Positions 8,729 through 18,036 of a stretch of 64,000 bases of DNA are shown here, piece after piece. The stretch spans positions 558,001 to 622,000 of the forward strand of contig CAVPJX010000001.1 of NCBI GenBank assembly GCA_963705545.1, given 5' to 3'. Position numbers and translations under genes: made by a program. The notes beneath the pieces were generated by a model, which saw nothing but the letters and a program-made list of their open reading frames with translations, did no database searches and was not told where the DNA came from. Numbering within the stretch: the first letter of the stretch is position 1; every line of letters begins with the position of its first letter. This stretch comes from DATBLY01 sp963705545 (GTDB taxonomy: Bacteria > Actinomycetota > UBA4738 > HRBIN12).

Positions 8729-9880
8729 CTACGGGCACGGATCCACCGGCGTCGGGACCATCGTGGCGTTCCCGGCGCACAGCGCATCGCTCCGGACGGC
8801 GGCCACGAGACCGGAAACGTCTGGATCGTTCGGATCCCCGTCGTTGAGCAGGTTCACGAGCTGCCACGGGTCGCTCGTGAGGTCGTAGTACTCCCGGAAC
8901 TGGACAGCCCCGAACGTGTCGTAGTACTCGACGAACTGATAGTCGGACGATCTGATCGAGACCCAGGTCGGGATCGAGGCATCACCGGGGTCGAGCCAAT
9001 ACTCGAGGAGGATCCGTGCTCGCGAGTACGTGGAGAGCAACGAGTATCCGTCCAGGGCGTAGTCGGCCTGCAACCCAGCCGCCTGCAGCACGGTGGGCAC
9101 GATGTCGACCGTCCCGGTGAGCCTCGCGTCGCTGGTTCCGGCGGGGACGTGGCCGTCCCAACGCACGTAGAACGGCACCTTGACGGACTCGGTGTAGGGA
9201 AAGCGCTTCTGACCGGCGGTGAGGTAGTCGCCTCCGAGCCGATGTTCGCCCCAGACGTATCCGTTGTCCGAGGTGTAGATCACGAGGGTGTTCGACAATT
9301 CCCCGAGCTGTTCCGTCCGGGTCATGACGTCGTCCACCATGTCGTCGACCGACATCAGCGTCCTCAACTGGGGAACGCGGACGGCCTCGGCCTGGGCGAG
9401 GGAGTAGTTCCGCGCCTGGACCCACGGGGGCTTGTCGGAACGATCGACCTCAGCCGTGGCCGGGTTGCCGGCCCACGCCGCGACGTTCGCATTCGCGTAC
9501 GCGGGCGCGGGCGTCCAGGGGTTATGTGGGGCGGGTGTCGCGACGATCATGAACCACGGCTGATCATCGCCCGACTCGAACTGGTCGAGGTAGGCGATCG
9601 CGCGGTCTCCGATCTGATCCGTCGTGTAGCCCGGCGTCGTGCTCGCGACGCCGTCGATGTTCCATGGTTGGTTCGTGTATCCGCCGCCGACGAGGGATCG
9701 ATGATCGAAGTGCGGTGGCCGGTTGTTGATGTTCCAGCCGTTCAGGAACTTCCCCACGTAGACGGTCTCGTAGCCGTTCGCATCGAGGATCCGCTCCATC
9801 GTGAGGCTCTGGTCCAGGTTCATCGCGTCGGTGTTCGTCCGCACCCCGGTGTTGTGTGCGTAGCGTCCGGACAGGATCAC
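8729..9880 (-). CDS. Sulfatase catalytic domain, C-terminal part of a frameshifted gene
   Basis: This frame holds most of an arylsulfatase/N-acetylglucosamine-6-sulfatase-type domain: SGRYAHNTGV, MERILDANGYETVYVGKFLN, DKPPWV, LVIYTSDNGYVWGEHRLG, and the C-terminal EYYDLTSDPWQLVNLL. The metal and formylglycine site is missing here because it sits just upstream in another frame. Read across the break, the DNA encodes FTNFFGTTPLCCPDRSVIL, containing the CxPxR signature. The two frames meet at about 9940, where one base appears to be lost. It is about 70% similar by eye to the intact sulfatase at 13572-14981. As written, the separate product would lack its catalytic cysteine. Confidence 0.85.
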   Translation of the reverse strand: MILSGRYAHNTGVRTNTDAMNLDQSLTMERILDANGYETVYVGKFLNGWNINNRPPHFDHRSLVGGGYTNQPWNIDGVASTTPGYTTDQIGDRAIAYLDQFESGDDQPWFMIVATPAPHNPWTPAPAYANANVAAWAGNPATAEVDRSDKPPWVQARNYSLAQAEAVRVPQLRTLMSVDDMVDDVMTRTEQLGELSNTLVIYTSDNGYVWGEHRLGGDYLTAGQKRFPYTESVKVPFYVRWDGHVPAGTSDARLTGTVDIVPTVLQAAGLQADYALDGYSLLSTYSRARILLEYWLDPGDASIPTWVSIRSSDYQFVEYYDTFGAVQFREYYDLTSDPWQLVNLLNDGDPNDPDVSGLVAAVRSDALCAGNATMVPTPVDPCP

Positions 9881-11826
9881 CGAGCGGTCCGGGCAGCACA
9901 GCGGGGTCGTGCCGAAGAAGTTCGTGAACTCCCGGCCCCCGTGCCGAGCCAGCGTCGGAGGTCCGGCATGACGCCGGGGATCACGGTGTCGGAGGCTCGC
10001 TGGTCGTCGGTCATGAAGATCAGGATGTTCGGTCCCCCGCTCGCGGTCGGCGGCGCCGGGCCCGTGACCACGACGTCATCGAAGTTGATCGTGAACGTCT
10101 TGGATCCGATGTCGCCGATCTCGATCCGCCCGACCGGCGTGGTGCCGGTGTTCGCGACCCATCCGCTCACGATCTTCGAACCGTCGCGGTAGAGGTCCCA
10201 TGAGCCGGTCGTGCCGACCGTTCCGCAGATCTCGAGGCTGTGCCATCCGCTGCCCAGAGCGACCCCCGAGGAGCGCTGCACGCCCGAGGCGTCGGACTTC
10301 ACGTACAGCGTTCCTCCCGATGCCGTGAACACCCTGGCGATCGGGCCGTTGGCGGCCGTGCGGAGCCGCAGCAGCACCGGGGCACCCGAGCCGAGCGCCA
10401 CGGCGTTCACGTTCATGCTCAAGCACACCGTGCTGAGCGTCGTGGGCAGCACCTTGTACGCGTAGCCGGGACCACCCGTGGGCTGCGCCCGTACGCTCGG
10501 CGGCGTCACCCGTCCGCTGGCCGTGTCGATGACCATCCCCGCGGACCCGGTCCAGTTCGCGAGGTTCCCGGACGAGAAATCGTCCGAGAACGCCGTGGCC
10601 ACCGACGACACCGTGATCGGGTCCGAGGGAGCGCTCTTCGCGCTGGGGGGGTTGTTGAGACGGTCCACGGCGTCGATCCGGTAGGTGTGCGTCGAGCCGG
10701 CCTCCAAGCCGCTGTCCGTGTAGCTCGTCGCGGTCGTGCTGGCGATCGGTGAGGTGAGGGCATCGCGATAGACGCGGTACGTGATCGGCGGAGAAGCATC
10801 CTGCGATGGCGCCCACTGGATGGTGATCGCTCCGACGCCAAGGCTCGAACCGGTCGGCGTTCCCGGGGTCGTCGGCGGGTTCGTGTCGGCCGACGACACC
10901 GTGATCGGGTCCGAGGGAGCGCTCTTCGCGCTGGGGGGGTTGTTGAGACGGTCCACGGCGTCGATCCGGTAGGTGTGCGTCGAGCCGGCCTCCAAGCCGC
11001 TGTCCGTGTAGCTCGTCGCGGTCGTGCTGGCGATCGGTGAGGTGAGGGCATCGCGATAGACGCGGTACGTGATCGGCGGAGAAGCATCCTGCGATGGCGC
11101 CCACTGGATGGTGATCGCTCCGACGCCAAGGCTCGAACCGGTCGGCGTTCCCGGGGTCGTCGGCGGGTCGGTATCGAGGAGCTGACCATCGGTGACCACC
11201 ACGTCATCGAAGTTGATCGTGAACGTCTTGGATCCGTTGTCGCCGATCTCGATCCGCCCGACCGGCGTGGTGCCGGTGTTCGCGACCCATCCGCTCACGA
11301 TCTTCGAACCGTCGCGGTAGAGGTCCCATGAGCCGGTCGTGCCGACCGTTCCGCAGATCTCGAGGCTGTGCCATCCGCTGCCCAGAGCGACCCCCGAGGA
11401 GCGCTGCACGCCCGAGGCGTCGGACTTCACGTACAGCGTTCCTCCCGATGCCGTGAACACCCTGGCGATCGGGCCGTTGGCGGCCGTGCGGAGCCGCAGC
11501 AGCACCGGGGCACCCGAGCCGAGCGCCACGGCGTTCACGTTCATGCTCAAGCACACCGTGCTGAGCGTCGTGGGCAGCACCTTGTACGCGTAGCCGGGAC
11601 CACCCGTGGGCTGCGCCCGTACGCTCGGCGGCGTCACCCGTCCGCTGGCCGTGTCGATGACCATCCCCGCGGACCCGGTCCAGTTCGCGAGGTTCCCGGA
11701 CGAGAAATCGTCCGAGAACGCCGTGGCCGCCGAGGCGGAGGGCCCCTGCGTCTGCGGAGACGTGATGAACGTCGCCGCCAGTACCAGCACCCAGACGAGC
11801 CGAGCCTTCGATCTGCGCGCGTTCAT
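9877..11826 (-). CDS. Secreted LamG-FN3-FN3-LamG protein fused to sulfatase N terminus (frameshifted)
   Basis: The ATG at 11826 follows a GGAGGGGA ribosome site and starts a signal peptide (ARLVWVLVLAATFITS). Next come a LamG/DUF1080-like sandwich (SDDFSSGNLANWTGSAG...), two FN3 domains (PPTTPGTPTGSS...), a second near-identical sandwich, and the sulfatase opening PNILIFMTDDQRAS. After WLGTG the frame breaks down. If one base near 9940 is restored, translation continues into the 8729-9880 sulfatase and gives a single protein of about 1030 residues. Sulfatases hydrolyse sulfate esters; the accessory domains probably bind glycan. It overlaps the upstream lipoprotein gene by ATGA, which indicates translational coupling. 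Confidence 0.8.
   Translation of the reverse strand: MNARRSKARLVWVLVLAATFITSPQTQGPSASAATAFSDDFSSGNLANWTGSAGMVIDTASGRVTPPSVRAQPTGGPGYAYKVLPTTLSTVCLSMNVNAVALGSGAPVLLRLRTAANGPIARVFTASGGTLYVKSDASGVQRSSGVALGSGWHSLEICGTVGTTGSWDLYRDGSKIVSGWVANTGTTPVGRIEIGDNGSKTFTINFDDVVVTDGQLLDTDPPTTPGTPTGSSLGVGAITIQWAPSQDASPPITYRVYRDALTSPIASTTATSYTDSGLEAGSTHTYRIDAVDRLNNPPSAKSAPSDPITVSSADTNPPTTPGTPTGSSLGVGAITIQWAPSQDASPPITYRVYRDALTSPIASTTATSYTDSGLEAGSTHTYRIDAVDRLNNPPSAKSAPSDPITVSSVATAFSDDFSSGNLANWTGSAGMVIDTASGRVTPPSVRAQPTGGPGYAYKVLPTTLSTVCLSMNVNAVALGSGAPVLLRLRTAANGPIARVFTASGGTLYVKSDASGVQRSSGVALGSGWHSLEICGTVGTTGSWDLYRDGSKIVSGWVANTGTTPVGRIEIGDIGSKTFTINFDDVVVTGPAPPTASGGPNILIFMTDDQRASDTVIPGVMPDLRRWLGTGAGSSRTSSARPRCAARTAR
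10071..11730. repeat. Near-identical intragenic duplications (LamG 532 bp pair, FN3 288 bp tandem)
   Basis: Two long DNA repeats lie inside the sulfatase fusion gene. The sandwich-domain unit at 10071-10602 recurs at 11199-11730 (offset 1128 bp), with one visible difference that changes Ile to Asn in EIGD(I/N)GSK. Between them an FN3 unit of 288 bp is repeated in tandem (about 10603-10890 and 10891-11178) with essentially no differences. Identity at the DNA level, including third positions, points to recent duplication or gene conversion and makes this stretch prone to recombination and assembly error. Confidence 0.92.
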
Positions 11827-12212
11827 GTCGCTTCCCCTCCCGTGACCACGTACGAACCACGAGTCACCACTCGCCACTGGATGAAGCACACCTGGTACTC
11901 ACGTGACTCCTCACGCGAGGGGTAGTACCAGCAGACGTCTTTCGGCTCGGGCCAGGCGTAGCCCTCGGCCAGACTCTCGGTTCGTCGCGCCGGTCTTCCG
12001 AGGATCGCCCTCACTTCGACGGGCCGCATACCCGACTCGACCCGGGCGACTTCCCCCGCCGAGACTCCGGTGCGCTTCACCGGGCTCGCGGGCAACCCTT
12101 CGGGTGCTCGCGCCGCTCCATCGGTGCACGCGATCAACAGGGTAAGGACGAGGACCCAACCCGAGGAGATCGACCGCCTCTCCCGATCGCGTTCCGAACC
12201 ACGGAATCCCAT
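11823..12212 (-). CDS. Small lipoprotein with BamE/SmpA-like motif
   Basis: The 129-residue product has a short basic N terminus, a hydrophobic helix and a lipobox (LTLLIACT), so it is probably a lipoprotein. The mature part contains VESGMRPVEVRAILGRPARR, which resembles the SmpA/OmlA (BamE) motif of a short helix followed by a G-x-P turn, and a WYYPSREE strand. In diderms that fold serves outer-membrane assembly; in a monoderm its role is unclear. A GGGGGAG ribosome site precedes the ATG. Its TGA overlaps the start codon of the LamG-sulfatase gene, so the two are probably translated together. Confidence 0.75.
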   Translation of the reverse strand: MGFRGSERDRERRSISSGWVLVLTLLIACTDGAARAPEGLPASPVKRTGVSAGEVARVESGMRPVEVRAILGRPARRTESLAEGYAWPEPKDVCWYYPSREESREYQVCFIQWRVVTRGSYVVTGGEAT

Positions 12213-12427
12213 GGATCACTCCCCCGCGCCAGACTGTCGCGGATGTCGTTGGTCGCCCACGAGCGAAGGTCCCGGCTCCTCCGGTCCGAACGTCGCCCAT
12301 GTCTAGTCGGTCAGATGGACCAGCACCCTCCGTGTAGAGCGTTCGGCGTCTGGACGTCCCGTCGCCTCCTGGTCAGGCTTCGGCTCCCGTTCGCACGATC
12401 CCCCCGTGTCCGAGGGAGGGTCGCGCC

Positions 12428-13144
12428 ATGGAACTTGGTCTGGGGAACATCGAGGGGTCCGCACTCGGGGAGCGGGGCGTCACGAAACGCCTCGGCGCGT
12501 TGGCAAGGCTCGATCCGCTGAAAGGCGACCGGCTCCTCGACATCGGCTGTGCGAACGGCACGTACACGATGATCTTGGCAGAGGGCTACGCCGAGACCCA
12601 CGCGATCGACATCGAGCCGCAGCGCCTGGCGGCTTTCGATCAGCGCCTCGAGGCCTGCGCGGTCGGAGACCGGATCTGGGTCTGGGAGATGTCCGCCCAA
12701 GCGATGACCTTCCCCGAAGGGTCGTTCGACACGATCACCGCGATCGAGGTGCTCGAACATGTTCCCGACCTCGACCGCACCCTCGACGAGTGCCACCGGG
12801 TCCTCCGCCCAACGGGAAGGCTCCTGATCACCGGTCCGAACCGCTATTTCCCGTTCGAAACGCATGGTTGGGTGTGGAAGGGACAGCGACGCTCGCCGGT
12901 CACGTTCCCATTCCTTCCGTGGATCCAACCGATCCACCGTCACCTGGCCGACGCTCGCAGCTTCACGGTGCGGTCGCTCACACGCAGGGTCGAACGACAC
13001 GGTTTCGCCCGTACTGGCTTCACCTACCTGATGCCGCCGTTCGACAGGAAGCTGGCACGCCTGCGGGGACTCGATCGACTCGAGACAGGGCCCCTCAGGT
13101 TCATCGGCTTGACGCTCGTATTGAGCTTCGACCGCCTGCGATGA
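12428..13144 (+). CDS. Class I SAM-dependent methyltransferase
   Basis: A 238-residue Rossmann-fold methyltransferase. Motif I is LLDIGCANGTYTMILA, the acidic residue of motif II lies in HAIDIEPQRL, motif IV is ITAIEVLEHVPDL, and RVLRPTGRLLITGPNRY is the post-motif region. It resembles UbiE/COQ5-like and glycan-cluster small-molecule methyltransferases, and the substrate is not predictable. It stands alone between the minus-strand sulfatase cluster and the plus-strand sulfatase, with 215 bases upstream and 427 downstream. Association with the glycan genes is positional only. Confidence 0.92.
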   Translation: MELGLGNIEGSALGERGVTKRLGALARLDPLKGDRLLDIGCANGTYTMILAEGYAETHAIDIEPQRLAAFDQRLEACAVGDRIWVWEMSAQAMTFPEGSFDTITAIEVLEHVPDLDRTLDECHRVLRPTGRLLITGPNRYFPFETHGWVWKGQRRSPVTFPFLPWIQPIHRHLADARSFTVRSLTRRVERHGFARTGFTYLMPPFDRKLARLRGLDRLETGPLRFIGLTLVLSFDRLR

Positions 13145-13571
13145 ACGTCGGTCCGGGCGAGAGTGTGCGGCCGCGTGGTGGTGGCTGATCGAGGGCCGGT
13201 CGAAACGGCAGGTCTTCAAGCGATCAGGACGTTCGGTCTGGGGGATGCATCTGGAGCAGCCCGCGACGGGAGGGAGCCGGTCGCGGAACTACCGTGAACG
13301 ACCGAAACGGGCGAAGCAACGCGATGCCCAGGCGATCTGCCCCGCAAGGACCCAACCTTCCCGGGGAAGAGCGCTCGTGCGGGCGAACCGAATCACACTA
13401 TGGCCGCGGACGCGCGCGAGTCAATCCCGCCCAACGCGTCGGTGGCCGCTGATCCTCAGCCTTCGAGGTAGGCGGGGTTCGCGCCGAGCTGAGAACGCTC
13501 CTTCGGCCCCTCTCGTATCCTCGTGGTGCCTATCCAGGGAGTAGGCGTAGCGCCCGCTGAGGAGGGACGTC
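13145..13571. other. 427-bp intergenic region
   Basis: I see no supported gene here. Open frames on both strands are short, arginine-rich and lack ribosome sites. A strong GGAGGG ribosome site at 13561-13566 belongs to the sulfatase gene that follows. No convincing hairpin or repeat was noticed. Confidence 0.6.
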
Positions 13572-14981
13572 GTGAAGAGCAGGCGAACGCTCATCGCGTG
13601 TGCGATCCTCGTGGCCGCGCTTCCTTGGGCTGCCCCCCCAGGCGTGGCGCGCGCGCCGGGGGCTGCCACCGCCTCGGCGCCGAACATCCTCATCTTCCTC
13701 ACCGATGACCAGCGCGCATCCGGCACGGTCACGCAGCGGGTCATGCCGAACGTGCTCCGGTGGCTGCAGGTCGGCGGGCGCAGGTTCACGAACTTCTACG
13801 CCACGACGCCACTCTGCTGCCCGGATCGATCGGCCCTGCTCTCGGGCCGGTACGCCCATAACACGACCGTACGAACGAACGTCGACGTTGGGAACTTCGA
13901 CCACGGTCCGACGATGGAACGGCTGCTTCAGCAGGCCGGGTACCGAACGGCCTTCGTCGGGAAGTTCCTCAACGGTTGGGCCACGTCGAAAGCACCCCCG
14001 TACTTCACCAACCATGCGCTCGTCGGCGGGGGTTACACGGATGCCTTCTTCAACGTCGATGGGGTAGGCCGGACGGTGCCCTATAGCACGGACTTCATCG
14101 GTGAACAGACCTCGGCGTACCTCGATGCGTTCGAGCAGAGCGATGCTCAACCCTGGATGATCTTCGCCTCGACCCCCGCTCCGCACTACCCCTGGACCCC
14201 CGCGGATGCGTACGCGGACGCTCCGGTGGGGACTTGGGACGGGACGCCTTCGACCCGAGAGTCCGATCGGTCCGACAAGCCGCCCTGGATCCGCTCGCTA
14301 CGCTTCTCGCTCGACGAAGCGCGACAGGTCAGGACACCCCAACTTCGCACGCTCAGATCCGTCGACGACATGGTCGGTGAGGTGATGACCCACCTCGATG
14401 CGCTCGGTGAGCTGCCCGACACGCTCGTGATCTATACGTCGGACAACGGCTTCGTCTGGGGGGATCATCGCCTCGGGGGAGACTACGGAACGGGCGGTCA
14501 GAAGCGGTTCCCGTACACGGAGTCGATCCAGGTCCCGTTCTTCCTCCGGTGGGACGGCCGCGTCGAGGCCGGGAGCACGGACGCTCGGCTGGCGGGCATG
14601 GTCGATGTCGTGCCCACCGTGCTCGATGCGGCGGGGATCGAGGCTGATTACCTGCTCGATGGCCACTCCCTTCTCTCGCGGTACGCCAGGCGGCGCATCC
14701 TGCTCGAGTACTGGCTCGATCCTGGTGCGCCCGGCATCCCGAGCTGGCTCTCGATCCGGACCTCCAAGATGCAGTTCATCGAGTGGTACGACCCGGACGG
14801 AGCGGTCTCGTTCCGGGAGTACTACGACCTGGTGAACGATCCATGGCAACTCGTGAACCTGCTCAAGGATGGCAGCCCGTCGAACCCGCAGGTGGCCGGG
14901 CTCGTCGCACGGATCAAGAGCGACTCCACGTGTGCCGGAACGACCGAGACGACCCCAGCGTCCGAAACCCCGTGTCCCTGA
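13572..14981 (+). CDS. Secreted sulfatase (formylglycine type)
   Basis: An intact 469-residue sulfatase with signal peptide (residues 1-27, LIACAILVAALPWAAPPGVA). The metal-binding Asp pair lies in IFLTDDQRAS (45-46). The formylglycine motif C82-C-P-D-R86 fits the CxPxR signature, so Cys82 needs conversion by a formylglycine-generating enzyme, which is not present in the window. The GKFLNGW and TSDNGFVWGDHRLGG segments supply further active-site residues. Start is a GTG with GGAGGG upstream. It is a close relative of the sulfatase part of 8729-11826, but without the LamG/FN3 modules, and probably acts on an extracellular sulfated glycan. Confidence 0.93.
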   Translation: MKSRRTLIACAILVAALPWAAPPGVARAPGAATASAPNILIFLTDDQRASGTVTQRVMPNVLRWLQVGGRRFTNFYATTPLCCPDRSALLSGRYAHNTTVRTNVDVGNFDHGPTMERLLQQAGYRTAFVGKFLNGWATSKAPPYFTNHALVGGGYTDAFFNVDGVGRTVPYSTDFIGEQTSAYLDAFEQSDAQPWMIFASTPAPHYPWTPADAYADAPVGTWDGTPSTRESDRSDKPPWIRSLRFSLDEARQVRTPQLRTLRSVDDMVGEVMTHLDALGELPDTLVIYTSDNGFVWGDHRLGGDYGTGGQKRFPYTESIQVPFFLRWDGRVEAGSTDARLAGMVDVVPTVLDAAGIEADYLLDGHSLLSRYARRRILLEYWLDPGAPGIPSWLSIRTSKMQFIEWYDPDGAVSFREYYDLVNDPWQLVNLLKDGSPSNPQVAGLVARIKSDSTCAGTTETTPASETPCP

Positions 14982-15053
14982 TGCGGAGGACGGGCCGATC
15001 CCAGGTCGCATAGCACCGGCTCGCGAGCCACTGCGAAGGTCGGACACGCATCG

Positions 15054-15452
15054 TTACGTCGTATGCGCCTCCGCGAGCTCCGCGTCTCGCTTGGTGCGAT
15101 GCACCGTGCCGGCCGCATGGTTCGGCGGTGCGTACAGCGAGTAGAGCTTCAGGTCTCCGTCGCCGGTGTTGACGAGGTCGTGCCAGACGCCGGCCGGCAC
15201 GATGATCGCCCACCCGTCCTCCACCTCGTAGGTCTCGTCGACCCGGCCTTCCACGGTGCCGAACTCCACTCGGCCCTGCCCCTGCTCGACGCGGAGGAAC
15301 TGGTCGACGTGCGGGTGCATCTCGCGTCCGATGCCCTCCCCCGGCGCGAGACGCATCAAGGTGAGTTGCTCGTGCGCCCCGGTGAAGACCACCGTCCTGA
15401 AGTTCGTGTTCTCCCTCGTGGAACCCTCGATGTTGCCGACCCATCCGACCAT
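15054..15452 (-). CDS. Cupin domain protein
   Basis: The 132-residue product is a single cupin barrel of the mannose-6-phosphate-isomerase-like type. Motif 1 is GREMHPHVDQFLRVEQGQG and motif 2 PAGVWHDLVNTGDGDLKLY, so the His/His/Glu/His metal ligands are present. The start at 15452 (MVGWVGNIEG) was chosen for its GGGAGGG ribosome site. It is not closely similar to the cupins at 18037 and 22693. It is transcribed away from the GH26/PKD gene, with about 270 bases of divergent spacing. Confidence 0.88.
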   Translation of the reverse strand: MVGWVGNIEGSTRENTNFRTVVFTGAHEQLTLMRLAPGEGIGREMHPHVDQFLRVEQGQGRVEFGTVEGRVDETYEVEDGWAIIVPAGVWHDLVNTGDGDLKLYSLYAPPNHAAGTVHRTKRDAELAEAHTT

Positions 15453-15725
15453 GGTCCCTCCCCTCGTGTGCACCGAACGGCCGGGGCGTGATCGCCCCTC
15501 TCGAGGCACCCGTCGTGATGCTCCACCGACAGCTTCCATCCCGGGCGCGAGCGGGTGGGGTGCTGGATGGCCCTCCGCGATCGGGTCCTGGTGCGCGTGG
15601 GAGTGCGGCGTCCGATCTCAGCCGTTTGGCGGTTGCGTCAGCTCTCGGCCTAGGCCTAACGTCGCGGGGTTCCAGTGGGAGCGGTCGTGCTCGCTGGGCC
15701 TGCGGACGGGGGGAGGAGGCTGGCC

Positions 15726-17894
15726 GTGTCGACACGTCGGATGGTCGCCGGGGTCGTATCGACGGTGCTCGTACTTGGCCTGTCACCCCTGGCAATCGAC
15801 CCTGCGGCGGCAGCGGACCCGGAACGGGTGGTGTTCGGCGCGTTCCCCGCCTCCCGGGGTGGCCAGACCCGTCAGCAGGCGGCGGCCGCGCTCGAAGCCC
15901 AGATCGGGCGCAAGCTCGAGGTGGTCCGGGTGTTCGAGACGTGGTCGAGCCCGTTCCCCGATAGCTTCCACAACTGGCTCCGCGACGGCGGCCGGACCCC
16001 GATCCTGTCGATCAAGCCCATCCGAAGCAACGGCTCACGGGTGACCTGGCCGACGATCGCCAACGCCCTCCCCGGCAGCCAGGTCGACAACGAGATCCGT
16101 TCTTGGGCTCGGCGGATCAGGGACTGGGGCGGACCGATCTACGTGACGCTGCACCACGAGCCCGAGTCCAGCGGAACGTCCTACGGGACCCAGGCCAACT
16201 TCATCGCGGCGTGGCGGCACTGGGTCGACGTGTTCCGCGAGGAGGGCGTGGTCAACGCCCGGTTCATGTGGATCATGACCGACTACTCCTTCTTCGTGCC
16301 CTCCAGCGACCGTCGCCAGGCGGTCAAATGGTTCCCCGGTGACGCCTGGGTCGATGCGATGGGTATCGACGCGTACAACTGGGCAACCTGCCGGCCGAAC
16401 ATCTACAACCCGTGGAGGTCGCTGGAGTACATCGTCGAGCCGTTCCGCCAGTTCGGCCTGCAGCACCCGACCATCCCGCTGTGGCTGACCGAGTGGGGGT
16501 CGTGGGAAGATCCGGCCGTCTCCGGCCGCAAGGGCCAGTGGTTCGACGCGGCTCGTGCGCTGTTCGCCCGCCCGAGCCATCAACAGTTCGCCGGCATCTC
16601 GTACTTCAACTCGCCACACCCGAGCAGCAGCTTCCCCGACTGCGACTGGTGGATCGATACATCCGCCTCTTCGCTCCAGCGGTTCACCGACATGGGACAT
16701 GACCCCCTGTACCTGGCCGACGGGTCCTGGGCACCACTCAACTCCAACGAACCGCCGACGGCGCGGCTCACCGTCGCCTGCACCGACCTGAGCTGCTCCT
16801 TCGACGGGTCTACGTCGAGCGACGCCGACGGCACGATCGACTCGTGGGCGTGGGACTTCGGTGATGGCGCGATCGCGACGGGCGCGGCGGCGCCGCACGA
16901 CTACACGGATCCTGGTACGTACACCGTGACGCTCACGATCACCGACGACGACGGCGCCGCAGCGGCCGCGACAGCGTCGGTCACCGTCCCGCCGCCGCCG
17001 AACGAGCTGCCGATCGCATCCTTCGGATCGACCTGCCACGACCTCTCGTGCACGTTCGACGCCGGCGGATCGATCGACCCGGACGGCACGATCACCGACT
17101 ACGCATGGGACTTCGGCGACGGCGCCACCGGTTCGGGCGCGACCTCACCGCACACCTACCCGGCGGCAGGTTCCTATACCGTCACCCTGACGGTGACCGA
17201 CGATGACGCCGCCGCCGACAGCGAGACGGGTTCCGTCACGGTCGAGGAGCCGCCAGCGAGCCCGATCTCGTTCGTCGCGACCGCGTCGTCGAACACCAAC
17301 GCGTCGAGCCACCGCGTGACCGTTCCGGCCGCGGTGCGGGCCGGTGACGGGTTGCTCCTGTTCGTCGCGATCAACACGACGGCCTCGATCAGCACGCCGA
17401 CGGGCGTCACCGGTTGGCAGCCTCTGAGCACCGTGACCGCCGGCTCGTCGGTCGCCAGGGTCTTCTGGAAGCCGGCCGGCGCCACCGATGCCGGCGCGAT
17501 CCTCACCGTCAACCTGTCGGCGCTGTCGAAGGCGAACGTGGTGCTCGTCGCGTACCGGGGCACGTCGCCGACGGCGCCCGTGGCATCCTTCGCTGGCTTC
17601 GCCGAGTCAGGCTCGCGTGCCTCGCACCTGGCACCGACGGTGTCCGTGACCAACCCGGTCAGTTGGGTCGTGACCTACTGGTCGCACAAGGACAGCACGA
17701 CGACGACCCTGACGCCACCACCAGGCGTGACGACGCGCGCCAACGGGACGCAATCCGGCAGCGGCCGCGTCACCGGACTGTTGGTCGACAGCGGCGCCGC
17801 CACGCCGATCGGCCCCTACTCAGCCGGCAGCTCCACGGCGGCGGCTTCCTCGTCGTTCGCAACCATGTGGACGATCGTGTTGGCCCCTGCCTGA
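15726..17894 (+). CDS. Secreted GH26-like hydrolase with two PKD domains and a C-terminal beta domain
   Basis: This 722-residue exported enzyme starts at a GTG with GGGAGGAGG nearby. A signal peptide (MVAGVVSTVLVLGLSPLA) precedes a GH26-like domain (about 35-330) with the putative general acid Glu145 in LHHEPES and putative nucleophile Glu256 in LTEWGSW. Two PKD domains follow (about 341-420 and 427-505; both contain WDFGDG), then a roughly 210-residue Ser/Thr-rich beta domain that I do not recognise. The catalytic domain is paralogous to that at 6084-7886, but the accessory modules are entirely different. PKD repeats usually extend enzymes from the cell or bind polysaccharide. Confidence 0.86.
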   Translation: MSTRRMVAGVVSTVLVLGLSPLAIDPAAAADPERVVFGAFPASRGGQTRQQAAAALEAQIGRKLEVVRVFETWSSPFPDSFHNWLRDGGRTPILSIKPIRSNGSRVTWPTIANALPGSQVDNEIRSWARRIRDWGGPIYVTLHHEPESSGTSYGTQANFIAAWRHWVDVFREEGVVNARFMWIMTDYSFFVPSSDRRQAVKWFPGDAWVDAMGIDAYNWATCRPNIYNPWRSLEYIVEPFRQFGLQHPTIPLWLTEWGSWEDPAVSGRKGQWFDAARALFARPSHQQFAGISYFNSPHPSSSFPDCDWWIDTSASSLQRFTDMGHDPLYLADGSWAPLNSNEPPTARLTVACTDLSCSFDGSTSSDADGTIDSWAWDFGDGAIATGAAAPHDYTDPGTYTVTLTITDDDGAAAAATASVTVPPPPNELPIASFGSTCHDLSCTFDAGGSIDPDGTITDYAWDFGDGATGSGATSPHTYPAAGSYTVTLTVTDDDAAADSETGSVTVEEPPASPISFVATASSNTNASSHRVTVPAAVRAGDGLLLFVAINTTASISTPTGVTGWQPLSTVTAGSSVARVFWKPAGATDAGAILTVNLSALSKANVVLVAYRGTSPTAPVASFAGFAESGSRASHLAPTVSVTNPVSWVVTYWSHKDSTTTTLTPPPGVTTRANGTQSGSGRVTGLLVDSGAATPIGPYSAGSSTAAASSSFATMWTIVLAPA

Positions 17895-18036
17895 TCCTCG
17901 TCGGGCTCGACGTCGTCAGGGAGTCTCCGCACGCAGGCGGTGTCGTCGGGCACCTCGAGCGAGCCCAGGGATGCCCCTAGACCGTCCGCACGACACGGTC
18001 TACGGTTGGTTGACCCTAGAAAGGGAGGTGGTGCGG

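Noticed and set aside
12311..13219. A 302-codon minus-strand frame opposite the methyltransferase
   Set aside because: Charged shadow of a clear SAM methyltransferase; no start signal.
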